Source: Alistipes sp. (lineage in GTDB: Bacteria; Bacteroidota; Bacteroidia; Bacteroidales; Rikenellaceae). Taken from it: a DNA stretch of 64,000 nt. A program made the position numbers and the translations under genes. The stretch is taken from NCBI GenBank assembly GCA_017536555.1, contig JAFXHE010000009.1, positions 1-64,000 of the forward strand. The letters run 5' to 3'. The notes beneath the pieces were generated by a model. The model made no database searches, was not told where the DNA came from, and saw nothing but the letters and a program-made list of their open reading frames with translations. The first letter of the stretch is position 1; every line of letters begins with the position of its first letter. This document shows, one piece after another, positions 45,104 to 54,769 of this stretch.

Positions 45104-46621
45104 TTATAAAATTAGCTCTGCCTCTCCGCTCCACTCGGCGGTGATGACATTACCACGGTCATCTAATGCGCGTAGCGTCATACTTACATTGCCATTAGGT
45201 AGGTGCTTTAGTATAAGGTCGCCACTGCGTAGTGGAGCCATATCACCGTGATATGTTGTGCGATACCAGCTGCCAAGTTGCAAGCTGCCCAGCATAAAGC
45301 CTGCATAGAAAATGCCACCGCCAATAACCGTAGTACCGATATACTCTCCAGCGATGCCACCTATTGTGCCGTAGTTTGTGGTGATGATGTCGAAGAATAG
45401 CTCGTCACCTAATCCGCTATTGGGTGATATGGTTACCTCCCAGCCGTAGTATGGTGTCTGGTAGGCATTGGCGTAGGCCTTTGCCGTGAGGCGGTGGTCG
45501 TTGAGAAAGACCTCATAGTCCTCGTGTAGTGTCGAGCAATATAGCTGTGTCGACGACTCATTCTTGAGCCAGCCGCTGTCGTTGTATACTACGGTGTGCA
45601 GTTCACCGTGGATGATAGCAGTAAGCGTTATTCGCTCCCTCTCGACGACGAGTTCGCCAGCCTCAAATGGGATAATGTCGCGGCTATTACCCTTTTTGTC
45701 GGTCTGCCAGAGGTTGCTATTACGGGCAGTAAATGTGCCACACGCACAGCTGCTCTCTGCATCAAAGGTATATACGCCCTCGGGTATGGGGACGATGTTG
45801 GTGTCGTCGATAACATACTTCTCGCCGTATAGGTCTATGCGGTAGTATGTAGAGCTGGGTGAAGCCTGTCCGTACTCGTCGAACCTATTGTCGCAGAGTA
45901 TTATCCAGTAGTTGCCTATGCCCTCTTTGAGCTGGTCGCCATAGTATGCACCGAGCAACTCCTTCGCCTCAAAGAGTATCTCTCCATCAGCGCGCTGCGT
46001 TACCACTACCTCTTCTTGCGAGGTGCCCACCTTCAGTAGTATACGTGCCGAGCGCGGGTTGCCGCTATAATTGGGCATAACCTCCACAGTGACAACTCCG
46101 TATTGCGACTTGTCGATATGCGAAATCCACCAGTAGTCGCAGTTGACATACAGGCTTGTTGTATCATCGGCGTTTTGCAACTCGTATGTGATCTGCGTTG
46201 AGCACTTATTGCGGTCAAGCTCTACGTGCTTGTTGGAGGTCAGCACTATCTTGGGCATCTCGTCAGATAGGCATAGCTGCGTGATAGTGAGCGCTATATG
46301 CTCGGTGTTGCAGTGCAGCGTAACGGTTGTTGTGCGCTGTGCATTGCTAATGTTTGGCTCGATGTATAGGCGTATGGAGCCTTGCGTGACAGCCTCATAG
46401 TGGCTCACCCACCTGTCGCCGCACTCGATGCCAATGGGCATAAATCGTGACTCGTCCTCAATAGTATAGAGTATCTCTACGTCGCCACCCTCGCTCGGTA
46501 CGATAATGTCGCTCTCGGTCTGAAGAGCTATTATTGCCACAGGCTCCGCAGGCTCTTTATCGCGTTTGCAGGCTGTTATGACCGCACACAAGAGTATGAC
46601 AACAATCAAAAGTCGTCGCAT
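45104..46621 (-). CDS. Lipoprotein with two BACON domains
   Basis: 505 residues. A lipoprotein signal ends at Cys18 (VITAC). Two BACON domains follow: about 30-115 (SDIIVPSEGGDVEILYTIED, with DRWVSHYE) and about 118-205 (SNKHVELDRNKCSTQITYEL, with YWWISHI). The C-terminal 300 residues are beta-rich and unassigned, with many aromatic residues. BACON domains are found in Bacteroidetes surface glycan- and mucin-binding proteins. A -7 box TATCTTTG lies at 46664-46657. The start was placed at the Met preceding the signal peptide, not the upstream Met. Confidence 0.85.
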   Translation of the reverse strand: MRRLLIVVILLCAVITACKRDKEPAEPVAIIALQTESDIIVPSEGGDVEILYTIEDESRFMPIGIECGDRWVSHYEAVTQGSIRLYIEPNISNAQRTTTVTLHCNTEHIALTITQLCLSDEMPKIVLTSNKHVELDRNKCSTQITYELQNADDTTSLYVNCDYWWISHIDKSQYGVVTVEVMPNYSGNPRSARILLKVGTSQEEVVVTQRADGEILFEAKELLGAYYGDQLKEGIGNYWIILCDNRFDEYGQASPSSTYYRIDLYGEKYVIDDTNIVPIPEGVYTFDAESSCACGTFTARNSNLWQTDKKGNSRDIIPFEAGELVVERERITLTAIIHGELHTVVYNDSGWLKNESSTQLYCSTLHEDYEVFLNDHRLTAKAYANAYQTPYYGWEVTISPNSGLGDELFFDIITTNYGTIGGIAGEYIGTTVIGGGIFYAGFMLGSLQLGSWYRTTYHGDMAPLRSGDLILKHLPNGNVSMTLRALDDRGNVITAEWSGEAELIL

Positions 46622-46723
46622 AGTAGTATATTTATCTGTTACACACATTACCAGCACAAAGATACGAAAAAAATGCAATACGCCACACACTTGCGCCTTC
46701 CTATCACACAATTAAAACAATAA

Positions 46724-46752
46724 GGGCTGCTAACACAGTGTGCCAGCAGCCC
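46724..46752 (-). terminator. Terminator of gcvP
   Basis: GGGCTGCT (46724-46731) pairs with AGCAGCCC (46745-46752), with an inner CACA/TGTG pair; the minus-strand tail TTATTGTTTTAA is moderately T-rich. Confidence 0.78.
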
Positions 46753-46774
46753 CATATTGCGGTTATCAGAGTTA

Positions 46775-49609
46775 TTACTCCATACAACGGCAGATAAGGT
46801 TACGGTCGCCGTAGCCGTTGTCAATCTTTGTTACGTAGGGGAAGAACTTACCCTCGCCAATCCACTCCAACGGGAAGGCAGCCTCCTCGCGGGTGTAGGG
46901 GTGCGACCACTCGCCAGCGAGCTCACGTGCTGTGTGCGGTGCATTTACCACAACATTATCAGCGTTGCCATCTGCAGCAGCCTTCTCGCACTCGCGCTTG
47001 ATGCATATCAAAGCCTCGATGAAGCGATCCATCTCTGCCTTTGACTCACTCTCGGTAGGCTCCACCATAAGTGTCTCGTGTACGGGGAATGAGAGTGTTG
47101 GAGCGTGGTAGCCATAGTCCATCAGACGGTGAGCGATGTCGCCGCAGTCGATGTTATAGTCGTGCTTGAAGCGTGTGAGGTCGAGAATCATCTCGTGACC
47201 TACGCGACCAGTCTCGCCAGAGTAGAATGTGCGATACTCATCCTTGAGTGCCGACGACATATAGTTAGCATTCACGATAGCCAACTCTGTTGAGCGACGC
47301 AGACCCTCGAAGCCGAGCATACGTATATAGCCGTAGGTGATGGGCAACAAGAGTGCCGAGCCCCAAGGTGCTGATGATACAGCGGTGATACCCTCGTCGC
47401 CACCTGTCTCCATAAGTGAGTGTGTGGGCAAGAACTTAACGAGGTGCTCTGCAACGCATACGGGGCCTACACCTGGGCCACCGCCGCCGTGAGGCATAGC
47501 AAAGGTCTTGTGGAGGTTGAGGTGACATACGTCAGCACCGATGAAGCCAGGGTTGGTCAAGCCCACCTGTGCATTCATATTAGCACCATCCATATATACC
47601 TGACCGCCAGCGTCGTGTACAGCGTCTACGATGTCGCGTATACGGCTCTCGAATACACCGTGTGTAGAGGGGTATGTTACCATCAAACCGCACAACTCCG
47701 AGCTGTGCTCCTCTGCCTTCTTCTTGAGGTCGTCAACGTCGATATTACCATTCTGGTCGCACGCTACGGTCACAATCTTCATACCTGCCATTGCAGCAGA
47801 TGCGGGGTTGGTGCCGTGTGCCGATGAGGGGATAAGGATGATGTTACGATAGCCTTGACCACGACTCTGGTGGTATGCGCGAATTATCATAAGACCTGTG
47901 TACTCGCCAGCTGCACCAGAGTTAGGCATAAGAGTACAGCCTGCAAAGCCCGTGATAACGGCGAGGTAGTGCTCCAAGTTGCTGATAAGCTCCTTGTAGC
48001 CCTCCGTCTGGTCTGCGGGTGCAAATGGGTGCATATTCTGGAAGCCTGCCAACGACAATGGCTGCATAAGCTGTGCTGCGTTGAGCTTCATAGTGCAAGA
48101 GCCGAGCGAGATCATTGAGTTCATAAGCGAGATATCGCGCAACTCAAGACGCTTGATATAACGCATCATCTCGGTCTCTGTACGGTATGAATTAAATATC
48201 TGCTCTGTGAAGAAGTCGCTCTCGCGCTTAACATCATTAGCGATAGCGGCAGCCTCTACGCGCTTAACGCTCTTTGCCTTCTTGCCACAAGCCTCTGCAA
48301 AGATCTCAACGATGGTCTCAATCTCGGCATCGGTAGTAACCTCGTCGAAGGCGATGCGTATGCAGTCATCAGAGGGGTAGAAGAGGTTGATGTTGCGTGC
48401 AAGGGCGATGTCCTGAATTACTGAAGCCTCGCCCTCAACCTCGATGGTGTCGAACATAGCCTTTGTGCGCACGGTGTAGCCCAAAGCCTCCAAAGCACCC
48501 TTTACGGTGAGAGCCGCTGTGTGGGCGTTGAGTGCTGCACGCTGCAAGCCCTCCTTGCCGTTATAGATACAGTAGAAACCTGTCATCGAAGCCATCAAAG
48601 CAGTTGCTGTACAGATGTTAGAGGTGGCACGCTCACGCTTGATGTGCTGCTCGCGCATCTGGAGTGACATACGAAGAGCCTTGTTGCCAAGACGATCTAC
48701 CGATACACCGATGATACGACCAGGCATCTGACGCTTGTATGCGTCGCGTGTAGCCATATAGCCTGCGCTCGGGCCACCAAAGCCCATAGGACAGCCCAAA
48801 CGCTGTGATGTGCCTACTGCGATGTCGGCACCCCAATCTGCGGGTGACTTCATAAGTGCCAACGACAACAGGTCGGCAACAGCAGTGACGGTTGCACCTG
48901 CCTCGTGTGCAGCTGCTGCAAAGGCGGCATAGTCGCGCACCTCGCCATTAGCTGCGGGGAACTGCACCATAACACCGAACTCCTTGCCCGAGAACTTATA
49001 TGTGGCGTAGTCGTCGCGGATAATCTCAATGCCGAAGGGCTCTGAACGTGTGAGCAATACGTCGAGAGTCTGTGGGAAGATGCTCTCGTCAACGAAGAGT
49101 TGGTTGCGACCCTGCTTTACAGCCTCGCGTGAGCGCAGTGCATACATCATCAGCATAGCCTCGGCAGCAGCTGTTGCCTCGTCGAGCAACGAGCAGTTTG
49201 CAACCTCCATACCTGTAAGCGAGAGTATTGCTGTCTGGAAGTTGAGCAGAGCCTCAAGGCGACCCTGTGATATCTCTGCCTGATAGGGTGTGTATGATGT
49301 GTACCACGCGGGGTTCTCAAATACGTTACGTGAGATAACGGCGGGAACGGCGGTGGGGTAGTAGCCCATACCGATAAATGAGCGCAGTGTGCGGTTCTTG
49401 GCAGCCAACTCTGCGATGTGGTTAGCATACTCATACTCGCTCATAGCCTCTGGAAGGTCGAGCTCCTTCTTAAGACGGATATTCTGCGGTATTACCTGCT
49501 GCAAAAGCTCCTCAACAGAGCCTACGCCAATTGTTGCGAGCATCTGTGCAAGATCCTCGGGTGAATTGAGACCTGTGTGGCGGTCTACAAAGCTGTCAAA
49601 GGTTTTCAT
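46775..49609 (-). CDS. gcvP: Glycine dehydrogenase (decarboxylating), P protein
   Basis: The P protein decarboxylates glycine with pyridoxal phosphate and passes the aminomethyl group to lipoyl-GcvH. The 944 residues are the fused (single-chain) form with both halves. The PLP lysine is Lys701 in NLHKTFAMPHGGGGPG. Other landmarks: IGMGYYPTAVPAVI and NPAWYTSYTPYQAEISQGRL in the N-terminal half. It is transcribed on its own; neither a promoter nor a glycine riboswitch was recognised in the 104-bp leader. Confidence 0.98.
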   Translation of the reverse strand: MKTFDSFVDRHTGLNSPEDLAQMLATIGVGSVEELLQQVIPQNIRLKKELDLPEAMSEYEYANHIAELAAKNRTLRSFIGMGYYPTAVPAVISRNVFENPAWYTSYTPYQAEISQGRLEALLNFQTAILSLTGMEVANCSLLDEATAAAEAMLMMYALRSREAVKQGRNQLFVDESIFPQTLDVLLTRSEPFGIEIIRDDYATYKFSGKEFGVMVQFPAANGEVRDYAAFAAAAHEAGATVTAVADLLSLALMKSPADWGADIAVGTSQRLGCPMGFGGPSAGYMATRDAYKRQMPGRIIGVSVDRLGNKALRMSLQMREQHIKRERATSNICTATALMASMTGFYCIYNGKEGLQRAALNAHTAALTVKGALEALGYTVRTKAMFDTIEVEGEASVIQDIALARNINLFYPSDDCIRIAFDEVTTDAEIETIVEIFAEACGKKAKSVKRVEAAAIANDVKRESDFFTEQIFNSYRTETEMMRYIKRLELRDISLMNSMISLGSCTMKLNAAQLMQPLSLAGFQNMHPFAPADQTEGYKELISNLEHYLAVITGFAGCTLMPNSGAAGEYTGLMIIRAYHQSRGQGYRNIILIPSSAHGTNPASAAMAGMKIVTVACDQNGNIDVDDLKKKAEEHSSELCGLMVTYPSTHGVFESRIRDIVDAVHDAGGQVYMDGANMNAQVGLTNPGFIGADVCHLNLHKTFAMPHGGGGPGVGPVCVAEHLVKFLPTHSLMETGGDEGITAVSSAPWGSALLLPITYGYIRMLGFEGLRRSTELAIVNANYMSSALKDEYRTFYSGETGRVGHEMILDLTRFKHDYNIDCGDIAHRLMDYGYHAPTLSFPVHETLMVEPTESESKAEMDRFIEALICIKRECEKAAADGNADNVVVNAPHTARELAGEWSHPYTREEAAFPLEWIGEGKFFPYVTKIDNGYGDRNLICRCME

Positions 49610-49713
49610 AGGTTTATTAGTTTTTTATAGTTGTTAAATTTTATTCTTATTGCTCTTATATATTGATTATCAGAGTCTTTAATTCTTGCATTGCCATCTG
49701 TGACACTCTTTCT

Positions 49714-51390
49714 CTAATACTTAAATGAGCTGCCACCGATAAACTCGCGCAGTAGTGACGTTGGAGGTATCTCGTCGGGCGGTATGGGCACAAATTTCTC
49801 CAGGCACTTGAGTATGCGGCGTGCCTCGGCATACTCTGGCACAGTGTCGGGTATCTCCTTAAGTGTAGGCTCGGCAAGGGCGCGTAGCACAGAGATCTCA
49901 TAGAAGAGCGACGAGTTAAACATCACGTCGGCATTCTCCTGATAGGGGAAGATGTGTCGCTCCTCGCCACGACGTACCGATGACCACATACCGAATGTGC
50001 GCATTGCACTGTGTCCACGTGTCGCCTTATCGCGTATTGTGCGACGCAACAGACGGTTGTCCGTAGTAGGTATGCGTGAGAAGTTATCCATAGCAACAGA
50101 CGTGAAGCACGAGATATATATCTTAAACTTCAGCCTATCGTCGAGACCAGGTGTAAGGTTTGGGTTGAGCGCGTGTATGCCCTCCATAATGAGTATAGAA
50201 CGCTCGGTAAGTTGTAGTGGCTTATCGTGCCACTGTCGCTTGCCCGTGATAAAGTCGTAACGCGGAATCTCCACACTCTCGCCTGCCGCAAGACGCTTAA
50301 GGTGGTCGTTGAGTGTTGCGAGGTCTATCGCCTCGAGTGCCTCGAAGTCGGGCTTGCCGTTCTCATCGAGAGGTGTTTTGTCGCGGTCTACAAAGTAGTC
50401 GTCGAGGGCTATTAACACGGGGTCATAGCCGCGTATGCGCAGCTGCACGCCAAGACGTTTCGAGAATGTGGTCTTACCACTTGACGACGGGCCCGAGATA
50501 AGAGCCATACGCACACCGCGTTCACGGTTAGCCTCGGTGATGGAGCGCGCTATAGATGCAATCTTAAGCTCGTGGAAGGACTCTGCAAGCTTGATAAGTT
50601 CGCTGGCATCGCCCTCAAGCACGCGGCGGTTAAGATCGCCGACTGTCGACACTCCCATAATATCTATCCATTGCTGGTACTCGTGGAAAATGTCGAACAC
50701 CTTGTCGAGTTTAACCTCCGCAACAACCCTCTCAGGCTCTTTGCGGTTGGGAAGAGCCACATAGAAACCGTCGTCATAGAGTGCGAGATCAAACCTGTCG
50801 ACATAAGACGACGATGGGGCGAGTGCTCCGTAGAAGTAGCCAGGCATACCGCCCATATAGTTTACCGAACTATACAGGCGAGGAGCAGTCTCGAGCAGCT
50901 CAATGCGGTCGAAGTAGCCAAAACGTTTATACTCGTCGCAGAGCTCCTCGCTCAAGAGCTTGGTGCGAGATATGGGTATATCAGCCTTCACAATTTCGTG
51001 CATACGTGCCTTGAGGCTGTCGAGCTCGTCGTGCGTGAGCTTGCGTGACTCAAACTCACAGTAGAAACCATCGCCCAGGGAGTGACGTATGCGTAGCTTT
51101 GATTCGGGAAACAGCTCCGTCGCTGCCATCTGCATCACAAACGAGATGGTGCGCTGGTAGATGCGGTAGCCCTCGTAGTGGCGAATGTCGAAAAATTCAA
51201 CAGTCACAGGCTTATACACACGGTAGGTAAGCTCCTTGTATTGGTTGTTAACAAGTGCACCGAGGATGGTATGAGGCTTGTCGAAGGTGAAGCTATCGAG
51301 TATAGAGGCGAGAGTTTGTCCCATCTCGACATCGATGGAGGTGCCGCTATTGCGACATATTACTCTCATTGTTGGTAGCGACTTGCTCAT
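49714..51390 (-). CDS. TGS-domain uridine kinase-like nucleoside kinase
   Basis: 558 residues with an unusual fusion: an N-terminal TGS domain (about 9-65), a segment like the threonyl-tRNA synthetase second additional domain (about 70-200), then a uridine kinase/phosphoribulokinase domain. Walker A is ISGPSSSGKTTFSKRL (about 298-313), with ALDDYFVDRDKTP and IMEGIHALNPNLTPGL after it. The architecture is common in Bacteroidetes and Firmicutes and is annotated nucleoside kinase. The TGS part suggests nucleotide sensing or RNA contact (inference). Divergent from the 5'-nucleotidase gene; a -7 box TATCTTTA (51417-51410) with TTTG 22 nt upstream may be its promoter. Confidence 0.9.
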   Translation of the reverse strand: MSKSLPTMRVICRNSGTSIDVEMGQTLASILDSFTFDKPHTILGALVNNQYKELTYRVYKPVTVEFFDIRHYEGYRIYQRTISFVMQMAATELFPESKLRIRHSLGDGFYCEFESRKLTHDELDSLKARMHEIVKADIPISRTKLLSEELCDEYKRFGYFDRIELLETAPRLYSSVNYMGGMPGYFYGALAPSSSYVDRFDLALYDDGFYVALPNRKEPERVVAEVKLDKVFDIFHEYQQWIDIMGVSTVGDLNRRVLEGDASELIKLAESFHELKIASIARSITEANRERGVRMALISGPSSSGKTTFSKRLGVQLRIRGYDPVLIALDDYFVDRDKTPLDENGKPDFEALEAIDLATLNDHLKRLAAGESVEIPRYDFITGKRQWHDKPLQLTERSILIMEGIHALNPNLTPGLDDRLKFKIYISCFTSVAMDNFSRIPTTDNRLLRRTIRDKATRGHSAMRTFGMWSSVRRGEERHIFPYQENADVMFNSSLFYEISVLRALAEPTLKEIPDTVPEYAEARRILKCLEKFVPIPPDEIPPTSLLREFIGGSSFKY

Positions 51391-51428
51391 TTTTTCATCA
51401 ATTAGTGTGTAAAGATAGTAATTTTTTG

Positions 51429-51436
51429 TAATTTTG
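51429..51436 (+). promoter_or_regulatory. -7 element of the nucleotidase gene
   Basis: TAATTTTG matches TAnnTTTG; no clear -33. Leader about 12 nt. Confidence 0.4.
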
Positions 51437-51455
51437 AAGCAAATAAACTAACGTT

Positions 51456-52922
51456 ATGCGAAAACTTTTTATTGTTTTTACCCTTGCATTGCTATTTGCG
51501 ACGGCTTGTAACGAGCAGAGAGCATCGGAAAGTACGCACCTCTACATAGTTGCGACGAATGATATTCACGCCAATATATATGCGCTACCGCAGCTTAAAA
51601 CCCTTGTTGATGAGTATGATAAGTTGGGCGAGGTGCTGCTTGTGGATGCTGGCGACAGGGTCTCTGGTAACGCCTTTATAGATGATGGTGATAGCCCCTA
51701 TATACCTATGATTGAGCTTATGAACGCCATAGGCTACGATGTCGTCACACTGGGCAACCACGAGTTTGATAAGGGGGCTGCGACACTTGGCGAGATGGTG
51801 GTAATGGCGGACTTCGACACCGTATGTGCCAATGTGGTGTCGCGCGATGGCTCAATAGAGTTCGAAGAGTATGTCGTCAAGGAGGTTGCAGGCGCAAAGA
51901 TTGGCTTTGTGGGTGTTGTAGATACCGACGAGCAGGGGCATCCGCTTGGTGATGATGCGGTGTATGCCGATTTTATCTTCACTAACGATGTCGACACCGC
52001 CTACGCTGTGTGCGACAAGATAGCAGATGAGTGCGATTATGTCGTCTTGCTCTCGCATATGGGCGATAACATCGACGAGAGCTTTATAGCACGCTCGCCG
52101 AGGTGCCATTGGGTAGCGGGTGGTCATACCCACGAGGTGCGAAACGACGTAATTCGTGGTGTGCAGCTTACGCAGAGTGGCAAGAGTATGGCGCGTGTTA
52201 TGGTTGCAGACCTTGAGATATGTGATGGCGAGGTGGTCTCTACGTCGTTTAGCCACGTGGCTGTGGATGACTATGTTGCCAATGCCGATATTGTTGATGT
52301 CGTCGCCGATATCAAGAGCCGTAATCCCGAGCTTAATACTGTCGAGGGCTATGCCGAGGCACAGTTCACGCATAACGGCGTTGCTAACTTCACAGTTGAG
52401 GCACTCAGATGCTATCCCTATGCCGATAAGTTTGTACCAGATGTTGTATTCTATCACTTTGGCGGTGTACGTCTCTCGGCGATACTTCCAGGAGAGATTA
52501 CACGTGGTGACATATATAATAACGACCCCTTCAACTCTGTGATAATGATAGGTACTCTCACAGGTGGGCAGATGCGAGAGTTTATTATGCGCAAGTATAA
52601 TAGCGTGGGCGAGGGTGGTCGCAAGGATAAGGAGTCGCACTACCCCTATTTCCGTAGCAATGTCCCGTATGAGATTGTTGTAAATACATCGGGCGATGCC
52701 GATGATGTGCGCTTTGAATTGGAGGATGACAAGATGTATAGTGTCGCTGTATGTGACTATATTACAAAGAAGTACATTGATGCAGATGTCGTTGCTGCAC
52801 AGTTCAAGCCTGCAGGCGTGTCGGTGCGTGAGGCTATGCTAAAGTATGTGCGCTCGTTTAATGGCGCACCACTTAACCCCGACAATGTGCTTCACCAGCG
52901 CGAGGTGCGTGCTGAAAATTAG
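51456..52922 (+). CDS. 5'-nucleotidase / UDP-sugar hydrolase-like lipoprotein
   Basis: 488 residues. A lipoprotein signal ends at Cys18. The N-terminal calcineurin-like metallophosphatase domain has the dinuclear metal motifs in order: ATNDIHANIYA, VDAGDRVSGN, LGNHEFDKG, LSHMGD and AGGHTHEVRN. The C-terminal 5_nucleotid_C domain begins around FTVEALRCYPYADKFVPD and includes NNDPFNSVIMIGTLTG. It likely dephosphorylates extracellular nucleotides for uptake; the nuclease lipoprotein at 39623 could supply them. rnhB follows within 8 bp. Confidence 0.93.
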   Translation: MRKLFIVFTLALLFATACNEQRASESTHLYIVATNDIHANIYALPQLKTLVDEYDKLGEVLLVDAGDRVSGNAFIDDGDSPYIPMIELMNAIGYDVVTLGNHEFDKGAATLGEMVVMADFDTVCANVVSRDGSIEFEEYVVKEVAGAKIGFVGVVDTDEQGHPLGDDAVYADFIFTNDVDTAYAVCDKIADECDYVVLLSHMGDNIDESFIARSPRCHWVAGGHTHEVRNDVIRGVQLTQSGKSMARVMVADLEICDGEVVSTSFSHVAVDDYVANADIVDVVADIKSRNPELNTVEGYAEAQFTHNGVANFTVEALRCYPYADKFVPDVVFYHFGGVRLSAILPGEITRGDIYNNDPFNSVIMIGTLTGGQMREFIMRKYNSVGEGGRKDKESHYPYFRSNVPYEIVVNTSGDADDVRFELEDDKMYSVAVCDYITKKYIDADVVAAQFKPAGVSVREAMLKYVRSFNGAPLNPDNVLHQREVRAEN

Positions 52923-52929
52923 CCGAGCT

Positions 52930-53526
52930 ATGTTGGAGAATTGCTATCAATACGACCTTATTGAGGCTGGCTGTGATGAGGCGGGACGAGGCTGTCTTGC
53001 TGGCTCGGTCTTTGCGGCTGCTGTCATCCTGCCGCCAGATTTCTACCACCCGCTACTCAATGACTCAAAGCAGATGACGGAGCGTAGACGCGATATGTTG
53101 CGAGAGATTATAGAGCGCGAGGCTGTGGCGTGGTGCGTATGTGAGGTTACAGCAGAGCGTATCGACAAGATAAACATTCTGAACGCCTCTATTGAGGGTA
53201 TGAACCTCGCTCTGCGTGGTCTAACAACGCCGCCGCAATATATCGTTGTTGATGGTAACCGCTTTTTCACAGACCTCGATATACCGTATCGCACCATCGT
53301 TAAGGGCGATGGCAAGTATGCTAATATTGCTGCTGCCTCGGTATTGGCAAAGACCCACCGCGACGAGTATATGTGTGCGTTAGCCAAGGAGTATCCGCAA
53401 TATGGCTGGGATAAAAATAAGGGGTATCCCACGCGCGAGCATCGTCTCGCAATACGTGAGCACGGACTTACGCCATATCACCGTCTATCGTTCAACACCT
53501 CTTCTGAGCAGCTGGAGCTCTTTTAG
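52930..53526 (+). CDS. rnhB: Ribonuclease HII
   Basis: Removes ribonucleotides from DNA. 198 residues. The catalytic acids are visible: Asp-Glu in GCDEAGRGCLAGS, Asp in VVDGNRFF and the later acid in AKTHRDEYM; DSKQMTERRR is also typical. The start was set at ATG 52930, just after the nucleotidase stop; a longer in-frame start would overlap that gene by 77 bp. Confidence 0.95.
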   Translation: MLENCYQYDLIEAGCDEAGRGCLAGSVFAAAVILPPDFYHPLLNDSKQMTERRRDMLREIIEREAVAWCVCEVTAERIDKINILNASIEGMNLALRGLTTPPQYIVVDGNRFFTDLDIPYRTIVKGDGKYANIAAASVLAKTHRDEYMCALAKEYPQYGWDKNKGYPTREHRLAIREHGLTPYHRLSFNTSSEQLELF

Positions 53527-53586
53527 CCATAAAGCTCTTAAATAGGGCTTGTAATATGTTGCACGGCACACTTTGTGCTCTAAAAA

Positions 53587-53618
53587 TTTGTCAATTCGAA
53601 AAATTCGTTCTACCTTTG
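53587..53618 (+). promoter_or_regulatory. Promoter of greA
   Basis: TTTG (53587-53590), 20 nt, TACCTTTG (53611-53618). Start near 53625, leader about 84 nt. Confidence 0.83.
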
Positions 53619-53708
53619 TATTGCATTTGAAGGGGTTCTAATCTTTAATCGGATTGGAATTCATTATTTTTTTATGCTTGTTGAAAACAAAAAAATAAAA
53701 TATAAGCT

Positions 53709-54185
53709 ATGAGTAAAGAGATTATATACCTTACACAGGAGGGTATGAACAAACTGAAGGAGGAGCTCAACCATATGTTGTCGGTTGACCGTCCTGCGGC
53801 AGCTGCAGCCATTGCAGAGGCTCGTGATAAGGGTGACTTGTCGGAGAATGCGGAGTATGATGCTGCGCGTGAGGCACAGGGTCTTCTCGAGATGCGTATA
53901 GCACAACTTGAGGCTACATTGTCAAAGGCGCGAATTATTGACGAGAGCAAGATTGACACTTCAAAAGTGCAGATTTTGAGCCGAGTTAAGTTGATGAACC
54001 ACAACGTAAAACGCGAGGTGGAGTACACTATCGTTTCGGAGAATGAGGCAAACCTGCGAGAGGGTAAGCTCGCTATCGGCACACCTATAGCAAAGGCTCT
54101 TTTGGGCAAGAAGGTAGGCGAGATTGTCGAGGTGCAGGTGCCTGCAGGTATACTTAAGCTCGAGATTCTCAATATCTCGATATAA
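53709..54185 (+). CDS. greA: Transcription elongation factor GreA
   Basis: GreA rescues backtracked RNA polymerase by stimulating transcript cleavage. 158 residues, normal. The N-terminal coiled-coil carries the acidic tip in DKGDLSENAEYDAA; the C-terminal FKBP-like domain ends GKKVGEIVEVQVPAGILKLE. It has its own promoter and a strong terminator. Confidence 0.97.
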   Translation: MSKEIIYLTQEGMNKLKEELNHMLSVDRPAAAAAIAEARDKGDLSENAEYDAAREAQGLLEMRIAQLEATLSKARIIDESKIDTSKVQILSRVKLMNHNVKREVEYTIVSENEANLREGKLAIGTPIAKALLGKKVGEIVEVQVPAGILKLEILNISI

Positions 54186-54206
54186 TAGTGCTTGCGCTGT
54201 TAAAAG

Positions 54207-54248
54207 CAGAGTGCGAATGAAGATTACTCATTCGCACTCTGTTTTTTT
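54207..54248. terminator. Terminator of greA (bidirectional)
   Basis: A perfect 14-bp stem, CAGAGTGCGAATGA (54207-54220) with TCATTCGCACTCTG (54228-54241), then seven T. The convergent gene at 54271 may share it. Confidence 0.94.
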
Positions 54249-54270
54249 GTTGGGGCTTGCGTCGTAGCCT

Positions 54271-54663
54271 TTAGATGCCCTCAAACTTTATCTCAATGTT
54301 ATCGCCCGACCACTGATTTATCTCGTGGTGGCGGTTGTAGATGGTGTTGTCGCCGTGCTTGATGGTTACCCGCATATCAAAGGGGCGACACTCCTCGACG
54401 GTGCGTGATAGCGGTAGGGTGTGGGGTATAACATATATATATAAGGTAATGGCATCGCCCGAGCAGGTTGTTAGCTGCAATAGCTTGGGGCGGTTGTATG
54501 TTTTGGGGCACTCCTCAAGATTTGAGCATACCGCCGCTACCTCGTCGAGGTGCTTGACAAACTCAACACGTCCGCCCGACTGCATTACCACGCCTGAAAC
54601 GGCGAGATTATATCTCCAAAACTCCTCGTAGTTACACTCAATTATGATGCTGTATGGTGCCAT
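54271..54663 (-). CDS. Unrecognised small protein
   Basis: 130 residues, no signal peptide or membrane span. It starts MAPYSIIIECNYEEFWRYN and ends INQWSGDNIEIKFEGI. The predicted secondary structure is mixed with several beta-strands; five Cys are scattered without a metal-site pattern. Coding is supported by its position between a terminator and an intergenic promoter region and by codon use like its neighbours. A -7 box TATTTTTG lies at 54712-54705. I do not recognise the family. Confidence 0.65.
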   Translation of the reverse strand: MAPYSIIIECNYEEFWRYNLAVSGVVMQSGGRVEFVKHLDEVAAVCSNLEECPKTYNRPKLLQLTTCSGDAITLYIYVIPHTLPLSRTVEECRPFDMRVTIKHGDNTIYNRHHEINQWSGDNIEIKFEGI

Positions 54664-54719
54664 TATTGTAGGTTGTTTTAGTAAATTTGCGTAAAACTTT
54701 GCTACAAAAATAGTAATAA

Positions 54720-54751
54720 TTTGCAGATTTTGGTTTTTTGTTGTAAATTTG
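54720..54751 (+). promoter_or_regulatory. Promoter of the YceD-like/rpmF unit
   Basis: TTTG (54720-54723), 20 nt, TAAATTTG (54744-54751). Start near 54758, only about 12 nt before the start codon. Confidence 0.75.
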
Positions 54752-54769
54752 CAGACTAATTGTGCTGAA

